Shown one piece after another: positions 1 through 13,468 of a DNA stretch of 64,000 nucleotides. The DNA lies in the NCBI GenBank assembly GCA_005019695.1, contig RXID01004904.1, positions 248,664 to 312,663 on the forward strand. The letters run 5' to 3'. Source of the stretch: Trichopus zeylanicus subsp. travancoricus (Eukaryota; Streptophyta; Magnoliopsida; Dioscoreales; Dioscoreaceae). The translations under genes were made by a program, and so were the position numbers. Under the pieces are notes generated by a model. It searched no databases. It saw only the letters and a list, made by a program, of their open reading frames with translations, and was not told the DNA's origin. Numbering within the stretch: the first letter of the stretch is position 1; each line of letters begins with the position of its first letter.

Positions 1-3000
1 GAACTGCAACACCAAGCAACTCTATCATGCACCGTACTAAAAAGCTTTCAAGCATATGTTCTTCGTTGATAATCAAGGAAAATGATGTGCTGACTTTTCT
101 TTCAAATTTTAGAATCCCATCAGTCTGAATCAGTGGAAATCTTTGACATTTGGAGCTCACCTTGATGGGCTATTCATAACCACTAAAATAAGAGATAGAA
201 AAGGGTACATTGATGAAGAAAAGGAGGCACACCTACATCACCACCAAAATTATTTGAAAGGATATGTTTCCTGATGACAAAGGATCATGACATGAACTCT
301 GTCTTGTCTATTTAACTATTTATTCTTGCAATAAAAAATTTAGTGTCCTTCGGTTTGCTGAGAGATTTGATTTGTGCCCAAACTAAATACATCTTACATG
401 TAAATTAAGTGATATGACCCAAATACTTTCATGAATGATAGCTTGTTAATAAATAAATAAATCAAATGTTTCTTGGAGAATTTTGTACATAATACTGTGG
501 AAGAATAAGGTCAAAAATCAATGAAAACTACTTATGTGATTCATCTCTTGGAAAATTCCACTTCATATCAAATCAAAACAAGGTGGATCCTCTTTTAGTC
601 ACAATGATCGATTAGTTGCTAACAATTTGGTATATATGCTGGCGACATTTTCTCCTCATAAAATTGATCGTGAACCTTGAACCGAAATTCATACAATTGT
701 GAGATTAAAACATATGGATCTCCAATACTAATGCAAAAAAAAAAAAAAAGTGAAATTCGATCATAAGAATTGCGATGATAAAAGGCTATTGTGGTCCATG
801 ACCTATATGATGAACAGAACCTATGACGAGCCATACAAGAGATCGCGAGAAACCAAATCTCTTTCATTTAAAGAGTGCAGCATGACCGCTTGGTGATCTG
901 AAATTCATGTCACTGTTGCTTTCGTTTTCCGGAAGCATTTATGTCTGTGATGAGGATCACTCTTGTGAGAACACTGGACCATTTGCGCATGAGAACACTT
1001 TCTAGGATGGATAATAATCTTAAATCTTAATTAAACAATTAGTGAAAAACAATATATAAACGTTGGTATCAAATTGCGTATCACACTTAATCAAACACTA
1101 GTCAACTTAAATTGACCTGTTTGAGTTTTATGCAATGTGATGTTAAAACCAAAAACCCTAGCATACCTAACATGAATGTATTGGTGAGGTGGATTTGATC
1201 ATAATCAATTGGGCAATTAATGATGCAGCATTTGTTTCGGCATGAATAGTTGGGATGAGTCCCTAGAAAAGCAACGAAAAAGAAAATTTCAAGTAATTAT
1301 ATTATCATATAGATAGATAGGCCCTTTAGAAAAACAACGAAAATTTATAAAAATATAGACACCATAGTTTAAACATTGGTAATTATTTTTTTTTTTTTTG
1401 GCTTTTCAAAAGCATGATATTGAACCTTTACCCCCCATAAAAAAGTGTTATTTGTCTGAGTTCTATCTGCACTGATTGCAGAAAAAGCCCGTCCAAAGGA
1501 GAGAAATCTGGAAGAAAACCTCCAACTGTGATCTAACCACAATAATAACAAGAGATCTATTTGGGTGTTAAAAGAAGGATCGAAAAGCAACGCCTTATCA
1601 TTTCATGTAAAAGCCTTTGGTCTCATGGAAGGCAAATGTTTGCGTGCCTAAGATTCCTTTGCTTTTGGGATGTGACACTTGAGAGAACAAGTGAAGACTT
1701 GGGGATTAGATGATAGAATGAATAGAAGAAAAAGGGCATTAAACAAGGAAAGCAAAAGCCCTACAAAAAAGAATGCATTGAGACGGTGATGGGTTTGCAG
1801 CCCTTTGTGACTTTGTGTTTTGTAATGTGCGAGTAAAATGGCATATGCCATCAATGGTATTTATGTCCCCCCACAAAAGGTGCTGCCATCCATTAAAATT
1901 TTGCACCTCTTTGCTTCAGTTCGTATGCAATTTTCCTTTAGGATTATTACACTGCTAGATGAGCGGGGGAAGCAATAGAGAAAATCTTGTGTAAAATCAA
2001 ACTCCTTTCCGTATTCTTGGTCTGCCACGTTAAAGAATCATCTTTCCTGTATTTATTTTCGCTACTTACGACTCTGATGAGATGGAGTACAAAAAACACA
2101 AGCATTCTTCTTTGAATTTGGCTGTAGAACTACTATCGGTAAATCCCATCAGTCCGTGTTATAATAATGATAGAACGTCTAAACAATTAATTTTTACTAC
2201 GAACGAAAGAAATGAGGACACTATAAATGGATCTGGATGTGGAGGAAACACACTGAATTGCCCACCCATGTCATGCAATGAAGTTGGGTTGGGTGGACTT
2301 TTCATATCCCATAAATGCACCCTGCATAGAGGTCAGGTGACAAAGGGTGGTAAAAGCATTTTTGTATTCCCATGGGTCTATACACCATCGCTTGGAACTT
2401 CGAGCTTTGTGTTTTTGCCCCATTTTTCAGGACCCTGATCTAACCTGTTTGTGAAGTGTCCATCTAATGCATATGCCCATGTTGTGTGGGTGTTGCATGG
2501 AGCTTTGGGCATTGAGATAGATCAGGACGACTCCTCCCCTAATCATCCATTCAATGATTATGTCTATTATTATTAGCTCAAGTCATGCCACTAGAAGCTA
2601 ACAAGTGTGCTTCCCCATGAGAAATCCAATGGTTTTTTATCCCATATTGCCGTGATGGAACTTAGGGTTTTGCAAATTCATTCATTGAGTCAACTTAGTG
2701 TGAGGCGCAATTGATTATGTGGGGTTGGCTTAAATAAACACCGGACAAGATTATCATTAGGTAAAATGGGAATATTTGGAAGCGTGAGGAGGGAATTAAA
2801 ACTATCCAAAGTTTGCGGCATTTCATTAAGGTCTAATTATATATTGACACTTTTTATATTCTGATCAATGTGGCTCATTCCACAAATCTGAGAACCCTAA
2901 TTAATCAATAATCACTACATAGGTAGCAAATGCAATGCTTTGAAAGTATGGAGTCAATCGGACAAAAAGGGGCCGGTCAAACCGATGCTTGGCTTAGTCT

Positions 3001-3700
3001 GAAAAATTCTCATGAACTCATAAGTCAGATAAACACACAAAAAAAAAGAAAGAAAACCTTATTTATTTCCTAAATGAAATGGGACAAGAGAGTGACATAA
3101 CTTGGTGAGAGAGAATGAGAAACTGAAAAGCAGCCCACCCACTTACCCCAATCAAAATTTATGAGAGAAAGGGATGGAGATTGCTCCCCACCCCCAACTT
3201 CACTTCCTTTTCCCTTGTTTCAAGGGCGCCCCTGCTCGCGCGCTGAGACAACCCCAAAAGCCACAGGGTTCCAACCCTAAACCGATCCCTCTGCGGGAAG
3301 GAGGAATCCCCCGCACGAGCCCTCTCTCTCTCTCTCTTCATCTTTGTTCATTTTTCCTTTTCTTTCTTTTCTCTTCTTCATTTTTGCTATTGTCGAACCC
3401 AGTGCATCCCTGAATGTCAGAGATTGTAAAATAGAATTGATTTCAGCTCACTCAAAATCCTAGAAATATAGTGGAACTCGAACTTATTTCCCTCTCCCGG
3501 AGAGTAGGTATAATGGCTATGCCGATACTTATGTTATTCTTTGTTCGATAAATTATAATAAATTATATTTTTAACATATTATTTGGTATATATGGATTTT
3601 ATTTTATTTATTTATTTTTTTTTGCTTTGTAACCCGACGACTGCGGGGAGGCAAACCTAAGCCCCCCGTTTCTTTAGTTCTCTGACCATACGGCCTCTCT
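1..3700. other. AT-rich intergenic DNA upstream of the KANADI gene
   Basis: No coding exon could be supported here on either strand. The open frames are short, lack recognisable motifs and have no credible splice partners. Poly-A/T runs and a short CT repeat at 3321–3338 are the only simple repeats that stand out. The last 1–2 kb should contain the promoter of the KANADI gene, but no specific site can be named. Confidence 0.6.
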
Positions 3701-4005
3701 ATTTATCTTTCTCTTTCTCTCTCTCTCTCTCTTGGTGTCAATTTCTCATATATACTCTTCATATGCCCCCTTCTTCCTTCACCTTCTCTTCTTCTTCAGC
3801 TCTCCTCCTCATCCTCCTCCCCCATTTTTGATACACACAGAAGCTACTAGAGCAGCTAGAGCTTCATCAGCACTCCTTTTTATTCTTCCTTTCTCCATTT
3901 TTGCTAGAATTTGATACTGAAGTAGAGGAGTAAGAAGAAGGAGAGCAAGAAGAAGAAGAAAGAGAAGTTCGGTTTTGTTGTTCGAGAGTAGTATATAGAT
4001 AAGAA
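3701..4005 (+). promoter_or_regulatory. CT-rich leader of the KANADI gene
   Basis: A CT microsatellite at about 3709–3732 is followed by pyrimidine-rich DNA and then purine-rich DNA just before the first ATG at 4006. CT-rich leaders of this kind are common in plant 5' UTRs and core promoters. The transcription start cannot be fixed from sequence alone. Confidence 0.45.
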
Positions 4006-5835
4006 ATGCAAGTACAAGGGGTGTGCATGGAGACGACGTCGATGCCGTTGCCGGATCTTTCCCTCCACATCAGCCCGCCGAGCAGCGCCACGGCTCCCTC
4101 CACTGGTTGCGAGGCTACTTCCGTTGCTTCCTCCGACCCAGGCCTCGGACTGGACCTCTGGCGGCGAATCGAGTCGCTCAAGTCTTACAGCGACGGCTCC
4201 GCCGCCTCCACTGAGCTGTCGCTTTCGGGGCCTTCGACGGCTGATAGCCCATGGAGGCGGCAAGGGCCAGCAGCTACGTCGACGCTGCAGCACGATCACT
4301 TCCCCCACACTCACCGCCCGGGGCATGTCGCAATGCCCTTGATCGACGCCACCACCGATGGCTCCCGGCCGATCAAGGGTATCCCCATCTACAACAACAG
4401 TCCTTTCCCCTTCCTCTCCGGCGACCCCAAGGTCGGGTTCTACCACCAAACGACATCTTGCTCCTCATCCAATGTGGACGCCATAGCGCCGTTCTTGCAC
4501 CCGGTCAGCGGCGGCGTCTCGCCGACCGGTTCCCCCTACCACCGGATGATCGCACTGCCGGGGAGGTTCAATGGGCTTTCGCCCGATCCGATGAAGCCGC
4601 ACCACCAATTCAGCCACCACCACCACCACCATAATCAGTACGGCGTCGGGCCGCTGGAGGCCTCGCATAGTATGATGAGGTCAAGGTTCATGCCGAAGCT
4701 CCCGGCGAAAAGGAGCATGCGGGCGCCGAGGATGCGGTGGACCAGCACCCTCCACTCCCGCTTCGTCCACGCCGTCGAGCTCCTCGGCGGCCATGAGAGT
4801 ATGCTACTCTCCTTTCCTTCTCCATACTTGCAAGCGTGGGTTTGATTTTCTGCTTTTCTCAAGCTTATTTTGTCTATGTTTGGTTTTAGGGGCTACTCCA
4901 AAGTCAGTTCTTGAGCTAATGGATGTGAAAGATCTAACTTTAGCCCATGTCAAGAGCCATTTGCAGGTATTTTTGCTGCTGCTGCTGCTGCTGCTGCTTC
5001 TTCTCATTTCTTTGAGTCTCTCTCTCTCTTTCTGTATTTCTCTCTCTGTCAATCGGGGCACAGTAGCCAATGGAAGCAGTGAATACTGAATCAATGAATA
5101 GATTGGTCAGTTTCTTTCAGGCAGGAGATGACTGCCATTCATATAGGCAAGGGTTCTAGGGATAGAGATAGCTGGAGAGAGTATTCATATGAGGAAAAGT
5201 AGTCATCATTTCACAATAACACAAAGCCTTGTGTGTGTGAGTGATGCTGAAACAAACAAGAAACCAAGAAACCAATCTCCCTCAAAAAGGAGCAAGGCCA
5301 GCCTTGTTCTGGACCTTACTCCTCTCTTCCTCCACCTCCATTTCTTTTTCCTTTTCTTTTCTTTGTCCTCTTTGCTTCTCTCACTTGCCCTTTAATGTCT
5401 TCTTTGGTTTTTTGCTCCGGTGGCTCTGCAGATGTATAGAACTGTGAAGACAACTGACAAGCCTGCAGCGTCCTCAGGTAATCCGTGCTGCTTAGCCTTC
5501 TGTGCCGTTTTCTTTATTCACTTGCTCTCGATCCATGCCTCCTCATTGTTGAATTGTGAAGGCCAATCAGATGGATCAGGGGAGGAGGATTTCATGTCCG
5601 GCGGCAGCCGCGATCCCAGCTTCCGGCGGTTCATCGATCACCGGGGCTCCTCCGACGGGACTGTCCAACCACATGATGTGGATTCCACTTCAAGATGGAG
5701 CAACTCCTCAAGGTGAGAGACCTCCTCTCCTTGTCTACAAGCAATACATCACTTTAAGCTTTTCCTTTTTCTGCTTTCATGCATGGAGTTCGCCATATCT
5801 CAAGAGCAAAAGGGCTCTCATGGCAGCTTTTGCTT

Positions 5836-5883
<48 letters not shown>

Positions 5884-7856
5884 TATTAGGAGATTGCATC
5901 CATAGATTTGGTCTTTAGTTTGGAAATGTTATAAAGCAAAAGCTAAAATGGCAGTAACTTAGATCGCATGCTATATATAATAAAAGCATATCAAAGAACA
6001 CATTGCTTTATTATTCATTTGATTTAAGCTTCGTGATCTACTAAATCAAATGTTTGTTTTTGCTGGGATTTGTTTGTGGTCTTTTCCCAGGAGCAGTGAT
6101 GAATCAGCACAAATGACCAAAAAGAACACAGCAACACATGCACATCCACATACAAAACCCCCTTGACTTGAGTGCCTCTTCTCCCTTTGGTTACATTTGG
6201 AGTATTTTATATTGGGTCGGTCTTGTCCTTCATCTTCATTGCCACATTATTTTATCCTTGTTTTCAATGCATGGCTCTGATTCCAGGAGTCTGTTTTGAC
6301 CTCTTCTGCCCTAGGCCTAGAGCTATGTTGCTTTCTCTCTCTCTCTGTTCACTTGCCTTCCTTCTTTTTATTTCCTGTTCCGTTCCTTCCTGTAAACAAC
6401 TAAATTTTCAATTATTAGGCTTGTTTCTTTATTAGTTTGTCAGCTTGGCCTTTCTTCTTTGCTGGAGTGAATTTGCAGTTGAAACTGGATCTGTGCTTAC
6501 CTTCTTCTCCCAAAATTACAATGCAAGGATTGAAAGAAAAGAAAAAGATTTGTTTGAACACTGGTGTATCACTTGAGCATTACTCTTCTGCTGGGACAGA
6601 AGGCCGCTTTCTCAGAATTTTCAACTGTCAGTGCTCTTTCACATGATCATGCTACATTTTAGGACAAATTCCCTTGAACTTTTGGATTATTAACTCAGAA
6701 TTAATGTAGTTATATTGGAAGAATTTTTTCAGCGTTTAAAGTAGCCAACCTTGAAAGTCGTTTGCATTTCGCTAGCAAATTTAGGTTCTGCTTAACATCT
6801 TTTCTAAGAAGATAAAGAGGCCAAATTTCCCCTTTCAGTCGAGTTGAAACGAAGTGTTTGAGCAGAAGAAGGGAAACAAAGAGAGAAAACTTAGGGGAAG
6901 CGGTTATTATTATCTCCAAGAACAATTAAACCAAGAGTTAGCCTTTTCAGAATTATGGGGGTTGGATCAGTATTGAATCTGAACTGTGTGATTTATGTAA
7001 TATATTCGTAGACTTTGATCTCTGGAAGGTGGGATTAGAAAGAGGAAAATATTTTTGAGATCTTTTATGTGACCAAACCTGACTGTTCCATTGACAATTC
7101 AGAAGTGTGCACTATCCTTCTCCATGTGAATCACATGTAATGTAGGGTTTTTGCAGCATCATTGAGTTGACACTATATCCATAAAAAATGTTGTTTTTCT
7201 TCATCAAAAAGTTGAGACTGAACATGGACTACCAACCTAGAAAATAGGTAATATTCATGAGAAAACGAGCAAAGCTTGACGGAGAATAGATGGATGAAAG
7301 TGAAATTAAGGGATTTTTTCTGCTAAAATGAGATGAATGGAATTCTGGTAAACACCACAGTCCCTGATAAGAGAAGCAAGAACAGGCTTATTGTATGGCC
7401 TATTGTATCTAGCTTTTGACGCCAATTATCACTGTGTGGATGTTCGACATCGAAGAAAGTATGAATGGATACCTTCAAGAATAGCAATACGATGACTTTG
7501 ATGTAGCATGCACGCACTCTGATAAAAACTTACATTTACATAGATTGCGAACTTCACGGTATGAGCATCTGAATGACAACACTTTACTGTAATTTTCAGC
7601 AGAGGAACCTGGCTAACGAGCTCGAGTGAAATGGAGGCGGTCAGACAACCATTCTCATCCCAACTGGAGGTAACAACTTGCCTAAAGTGTTGTATATGAA
7701 TCAGCAAAGAAAGACATGCTCACAATGTCTATACTTGTGCAGGATAGCGATCCATTGAGACCGAAAGGCTCCCCGGATGCAATCGAAGGGCTCAAGGATC
7801 CCAGCTTGGAGTTCACCCTAGGAAGACCAGACTGGCATAGCGGCGAACGTGAGTAA
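4006..7856 (+). CDS. KAN: KANADI-type GARP transcription factor
   Basis: The predicted exons are 4006–4798, 4890–4966, 5432–5477, 5562–5712, 7603–7669 and 7743–7856. All have GT–AG introns and together give an unbroken 415-aa protein. The Myb-like GARP DNA-binding domain spans residues 241–296, from PRMRWTSTLHSRF through AHVKSHLQMYRTVK. This is the KANADI signature and is cut by two introns as in that family. An EAR-like repressor motif (DLSLHI, 17–22), the RPIKGIPIY block (121–129), a poly-His stretch near 204–212 and a C-terminal LEFTLGRPDWH (400–410) also match KANADI proteins. Known members are nuclear repressors that set abaxial organ identity and lateral organ polarity. The first exon is far more GC-rich than the flanking DNA, as is common in monocot genes. 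Intron 4 is 1.9 kb. Which KANADI paralogue this is cannot be decided. The start is the first ATG after the leader; a second in-frame ATG is at codon 8. Confidence 0.93.
5839..5878 (+). repeat. (CT)20 microsatellite in KANADI intron 4
   Basis: About 20 uninterrupted CT units lie in the long fourth intron of the KANADI gene. Such a run is likely to vary in length between individuals. Confidence 0.95.
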
Positions 7857-10800
7857 TGAAACCTGCATGCAGCTCAATACACCATTGATGGCTTTTTCTA
7901 TCTTGTTGGAAATCTTTGGCTAGACTAATTTGAAGTTGGTGATGAGTCCGAGTTCATCATATATATGGTATAGGCATGAGAAGAAGCAAGCAATCCAATC
8001 AAGTCAATGTCTGTTTCTTTCTAAATTGCCCTTTTTGGGTACTTGCTTTGTTGCTGTTGATGTTGTTGCCCGCAAAGGAACACCGAGAATGCAATGTGCG
8101 GCGGAAGCGGGTTTGTGCTTGGTCCACGTGCAGCCCAGTAGCCCACAAGTATGGCAACGAGGGGCTTTTACTCGTACGCCCCCTGAAATATGTCATATTT
8201 TCACACTGCCATTTGTGTCATTTCCAAAGTGGTGGACTTGGGTTGGATTCCTGAGCCGTAAGCCCAGTAGGCTTGCTATGAATATCGTGTTGTAATTTTA
8301 TGAATACACCCTAGTGTTTACCTCAATTACAACTGTCACCGAATGTGTACATATTGTTAACAATTAACTCCCTGATCTAATAAAAATCATTTAAATTTTC
8401 AATAATCAAATCAAAGGCATTTATTTGCGAACCGAATAGACCGAATAATATTTGTCTCAGAAATCCTCAGACATCATTTTAACCAATCTCTTCAATTATA
8501 TGTACTTTGTCTCGAATCGACTAATAATTATTATTTTTGGAATATGTTAAAAGATCGCTCGTCTTATTATTTTAAAAATTTTGATTAATTATCAGTTAAT
8601 CGTGTTAACCTTGCCGGTCGATTCACTAATTGGAAGAGCCCAGAGATGATTTAAGAAATCATGGACGGTGCCGAAATGGGCTTCTTTCGAAAACTACAGC
8701 GCCAACTAGAAGAACCGCGTGCCAGAATATTTAATTCTTTTTTTTTTTTTTTTTTTTTGCAAATACATCCTTTCAAAACTTCTAATTGTAGAGAACTTCT
8801 TGTGTACCTACTGCGAGCTATGTGAAACCAATCAATCCTAACTCTCAGGATTGATTTTCTCATGTTGGGGATCATGCTTCTTGCTTTATAGTTTGCCTCT
8901 GCTTCTTGTTTTGATTTCATAGTCGACTCTTTCACGCTTGAAGGCCTTCTTCAGCCAAATATTTATTCATCCATTTCTTGTGCTTTTGTCGGTGAGGTGA
9001 CATCTCTCGTGTAATTTATGATTTCCGTCGATGCAAGTAAAACTCATCTCTGTATTATTCTTTTCTGCGGCGAAAACCATATAAATATTTTATCACCATT
9101 ATGTTTTTGGTTGCTTTTGTTCACTGCTTTTGATTACTCATCAAATGTTCGATTAAAAGCCCCATCCACAACACTTAGACAAAGGACTGCGAGGACGTAG
9201 TCATTCGTAACAAACTCGTAAAGAATTACCAACTTGGAATATAAATATACTTCCATCTGCTCTTTTTTTACTCTTTGTTTTAGGTGTCTACGTCAAGGAG
9301 TTATGCTTATGCAGTCGGAAGTTTGAACACATTGAGAAATCATCCTGTAAGATGTTTGTTGCTGTTTTATTTATAAATGGTTGAATGGAAGCCGACCATG
9401 CAATATTAATTGTTCAACTTTGACACTGTTTGCTTCTTTGATTGGGAATCCTTTTGTCGACATATCACACTTTCTGTTGATTTAGTGGCAAGATCTTCAA
9501 TTCTAATCAGTTGTGGCTGGATGTTTATTTAAATGATTTGGGCTGGATTACATTAAGACATAAGGAACTTGCAATCAAAATCATTTTCTTTAAATGTTTT
9601 AGTGACATCCGGATGCAACAATTAAGAAAGTAGAGTATGTTGACGCTGGTAACTGCAATTTAGATCCTTCTAGGAGAATATGTTATGAATATCCTAAACT
9701 ATTCAAATGTTATGTTCTTTTCATTGATTTGTAGTTATGTGCAATTGGTACCTTGCAAGGAAAATGGTCAATTGGTCAGATTCATATAACCTATGGCTTT
9801 TCAATTAGGCTTGGTTGAATTTGTTCCACTTTCTTCTCTTATTGCAATAAAACATTTTTTTTTTGCTTAAATTTCTATATAACTTGCCTGGAAGTTACTG
9901 GCAGACTCAGATTCAATACATAACTGCCTTGTAAATTGCTAATAGGCTATGTTTAGATTAGAACTAGATGTCTCTCTCTTCTCTTCATGCAACTTGATAT
10001 TAAAGAAGAACAACGCCAACCAAATCTGAGCTATTCAAAACATTCAACTAAGTATTGGTGAGTCAAGAGATGTCTCCTTGGTTTATTTTATATGGCTCCA
10101 AGATCTTTATTAGCAAAAATATCTCATTTATTTCCTCTACTTGGCTGCTGTCCACAAACTAAAAAGCTTATTAAGTCATATCATTGTAAGATTCATGACA
10201 TAGCTGATTATTTCATAGCTTTCATGGCCATGAATCATGATCATGTTCCCACTTGGGACAACATTAGAGAGTCTTAAAAAACACTTGTGTGGTCCTCTGA
10301 ATAAAGAAATTAGGCATTTCATTTTCTTATCTGCAATTTTCAGCCGGCAGGATTATTTGCTATTATCATTGCTTGGTTGTGATAATCTGGTGTCAAAATG
10401 CTTTAGAACCAAAGTTTCTGAAATTCTGTTAGTGATAGTCTTCTTCAGATTGTTTGCATCTGAAACTTTCAACTCATGTGGTAAGCCGATGCTTTGATAG
10501 TGATCAGAAAAGCCATTTACATAGATACCAGAGACAGTAGATAGAGACCATGTCTAACTTTATAGTGAAGGAATTACATAGAGTCGGCTGAGCACATTGG
10601 ATTTGAGAAGCTACCATGTTTTGTTGAGTTTATCTGTCTGATCCTACATTTTTTGAATTTGAGGTAATAGAAAGTGTTCAATGGTCTAGTGCTTGAATTG
10701 TTCTAGTTGCTTCTGATTATAAACTATTGGCAAGTGGGCAATGGTTGTCTCACCAATTGGTTGACTCCAGGAAATCATCAAATAGTGACTGATATGTTTG

Positions 10801-13244
10801 CATCTTATTGGTTTTTATTCTAAACTCTGACAATCTTATTGATTTATCTTCATGTCTCATGGGCAGTGACAGTGTCCCAAGAGAAAATGATAAGAGCACG
10901 CTTATAAATTATGAGGACATCATTATTTGAGTGACTTATATAGCTTGCATGATCCTTTCAAGTTTGAACCACTCAAAATCAAAAAAATAATGACTGCGGC
11001 CTGGTATTGTTGTTGTATACTTATATCTTAACAATTACTTACCCATCATGTCAAAAGAGCATGAAAACTGATTAGTCAACTCTATAGGAAAACTCGTGAT
11101 TTACCATTTCAGTTTATTAATTCGCAGCACAATTTGGACTTGTTGAAGTTGTTGAATGTTTGGTAATTGTGAAGGTAAGTCGTCTACATTTGGTTAGATT
11201 TTAGTGGGAACCATATTACATTTTCTTTCCTTGGCTATTACCTTATCATTTTGCCTTGAGTAATATATCTGCCTAACTTGTTGCCATGAATCATTAAATG
11301 AAAGATTTATTTGCATGCCTCCAAAAACTTAGCCATCTGCCAAATAAATCCACTTCTAGTTCAAAATTGATGTATTTTAGCATTTTGCATAGACAAACAA
11401 GATGCAGTAAAGTGTGTCAATATAAATATTTGTTTCAATATTTGTTTCAGAAATTGTATAAGGTGTAATGGAACCCCATTAGGCCTTTCTCTGTTTTCTG
11501 TAACTATAAAAATTCAGAAGTAAAGTTAAAAACTTTTAATATGGATATCCTTCGTTGCTTGAAAACTATGATCCTATAAATGGTAAGAAGTATTTGACAA
11601 CAAGGTCGCTTTAAGTAATAGATAAAAGCCTTCCTCTTCTCACATTTTGTTGGTAAGGATCTATCTCTCTTGCTTTGGACCTTTGGAAGCCTCTTAGATT
11701 TTAACTTCTTGTACTATGGGGAATGACCAGATTTAATGTCAGTTGCAAAAACATTAATGTTTACTAAAAGCCAACTTAGTTTTGGTAATGAATCCAAACA
11801 TGTTTATGATAGTTTACACAATAAATAATTGGTGGCACTGTTCTACTTCTTATCGTCTTGCAGACTATCTTGAGAATACCAAGTCTTGTTATGAAAGGGT
11901 GCTGCAAACATCTCTTGCATAGAACTCAAGCGCCAATTCCATGACTTTAGAAGAGCTTTAGAACATTGAAAACATATAGAGGACGTAAGGATCCTTGTTA
12001 TGATTGTTATATTCTAATCGCATGACTGCAAGACTAGGAACCAGAACAGAAATTTGTCCTGAGATATACATATGGTGCGTTTAGATGAAAAAAGGGGGGA
12101 AATGTACAGCCTGCAAAGGATTTTAGAATTGTGGATGCTTCAGAAGTGAATTGATCTGGGTCCAGATCTCTTCATAAATTTTAGGAACACAAAAAGAAGA
12201 ATGAGCAATTAAGGAGATGAATCTTTAGCTCATAGTGGGAACAGTGTCATGGACAAACTGGCAAATGGGTTGTGGAAATATATTGAAATCTTTAATTGAT
12301 CACCACAAGCCACAAGACAAAGTTGGAAGTATTTTGGTAGGTGTATGGTCATCTTCTGCTTCCAATGATTAGTTTGTGTGTGCAGTTAAATAAAGCTTGG
12401 TGCCTTGACATTTATGGAAGTATCCAAGGGTTCGCATTGGATGGTAGTAAAATAGAGGTAAAAGTGATTCATTTTTAGGACAAGAAGATGCCAAAGATTG
12501 AGTCATGAGCAGAGCCATGTGGTCCACTTTGAGATGGCCTGAGAGAGTAATCTTTCTTTGTGAAGATGTAATAAGATTGGCCTAACCAAGTTTTTTTCTC
12601 GGACAAAGAACATGAATCAGAACCAAGATTCATTTAGCCTTTGAGCACATGATAGAATTGATCAATCATAGGAAAAAACATGTGGGTGTAGACCTCCTTA
12701 ATTGCAATTATTGATTCATTAAGGAATAAACTACACTCTTAATTGCCATTATTCTATCATTAATGATAAAAACTTGGGTGTTTGGCTTACAAGTTTCCTA
12801 TCATTGGCGAGATACAAGCCAAGGAATGTGACAAGAGCACCTCGGAATAGCTTATTCCGGTGAAAGGCAGGCGACGATTCCTATTCATCATCTTCTTCTT
12901 TCTTCCTGACATGTTTTGGAGTTGCAGTCACACAACCCTCTACCAAGTCTAATCCTTGTTCGGCGAACTGACTAGGTTTTCATGCCAACCAACACACAAA
13001 TTATTTTCTTGAGCTGTGTAAGTTCTTTGTGGGCCTAAGGACAAGCATTAAGCACAAAACCCTTTTGCCATAACTAAAACCAACATAACCAGAGAAAGAA
13101 AGGCCAAAAGGTAGTAACATTCAAGACTCTTTTAACTGATCTACGGAATGGACCCCATGGCCTTTTCTTGGCCTTCATTCTCAGACCTTATTCTTCTATG
13201 GAAATATTCCTAACAGTGGGCAATGTCACAGTTCATCATCCTGA
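7857..13244. other. Intergenic region without supported genes
   Basis: This stretch is AT-rich and has only short open frames with no recognised domain. A poly-T run at about 8736–8758 is the main simple repeat. A segment at about 9285–9349 looks like an internal exon, with an acceptor before GTGTCT, about 20 open codons and a GTAAGA donor. No partner exons or family match could be found, so it is not called. The part just after 7856 should be the 3' UTR of the KANADI gene. Confidence 0.5.
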
Positions 13245-13468
13245 TTGGCAGGAGCTGTCCTCCTTCAACTTGCTTTAGATTTAGTGCTCATAGATGTCTC
13301 ATTTAGGGGCCCCACTAAACCTCCTAACCTCCCTTCTTTTTATCTATATAACCCCTCGCCCTCCATTACCCAATGTTTTGGTCTTCTTCTTCTTCTTCTT
13401 CTTCTTTTTCTTCTACTATTGAAAAACAAATGCCTTCTTCCTCACCCTCCTCCTCTTCTCCAACAACC
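13245..13468 (+). promoter_or_regulatory. Promoter/leader with CTT repeat, phosphatase gene
   Basis: The stretch contains a TATA-like box (TATCTATATAA, near 13340) and a CTT trinucleotide run at about 13382–13405. The predicted start codon of the 5-phosphatase gene follows at 13469. The TATA-like box lies some 130 bp upstream of the ATG, which suits a short leader. Confidence 0.45.

Noticed and set aside
2082..2438. 118-codon plus-strand open frame
   Set aside because: No recognised domain, no splice partners and composition like the intergenic flanks.
3867..4668. Minus-strand and alternate-frame open frames over KANADI exon 1
   Set aside because: They are shadows of a GC-rich coding exon whose true frame matches the KANADI family from end to end.
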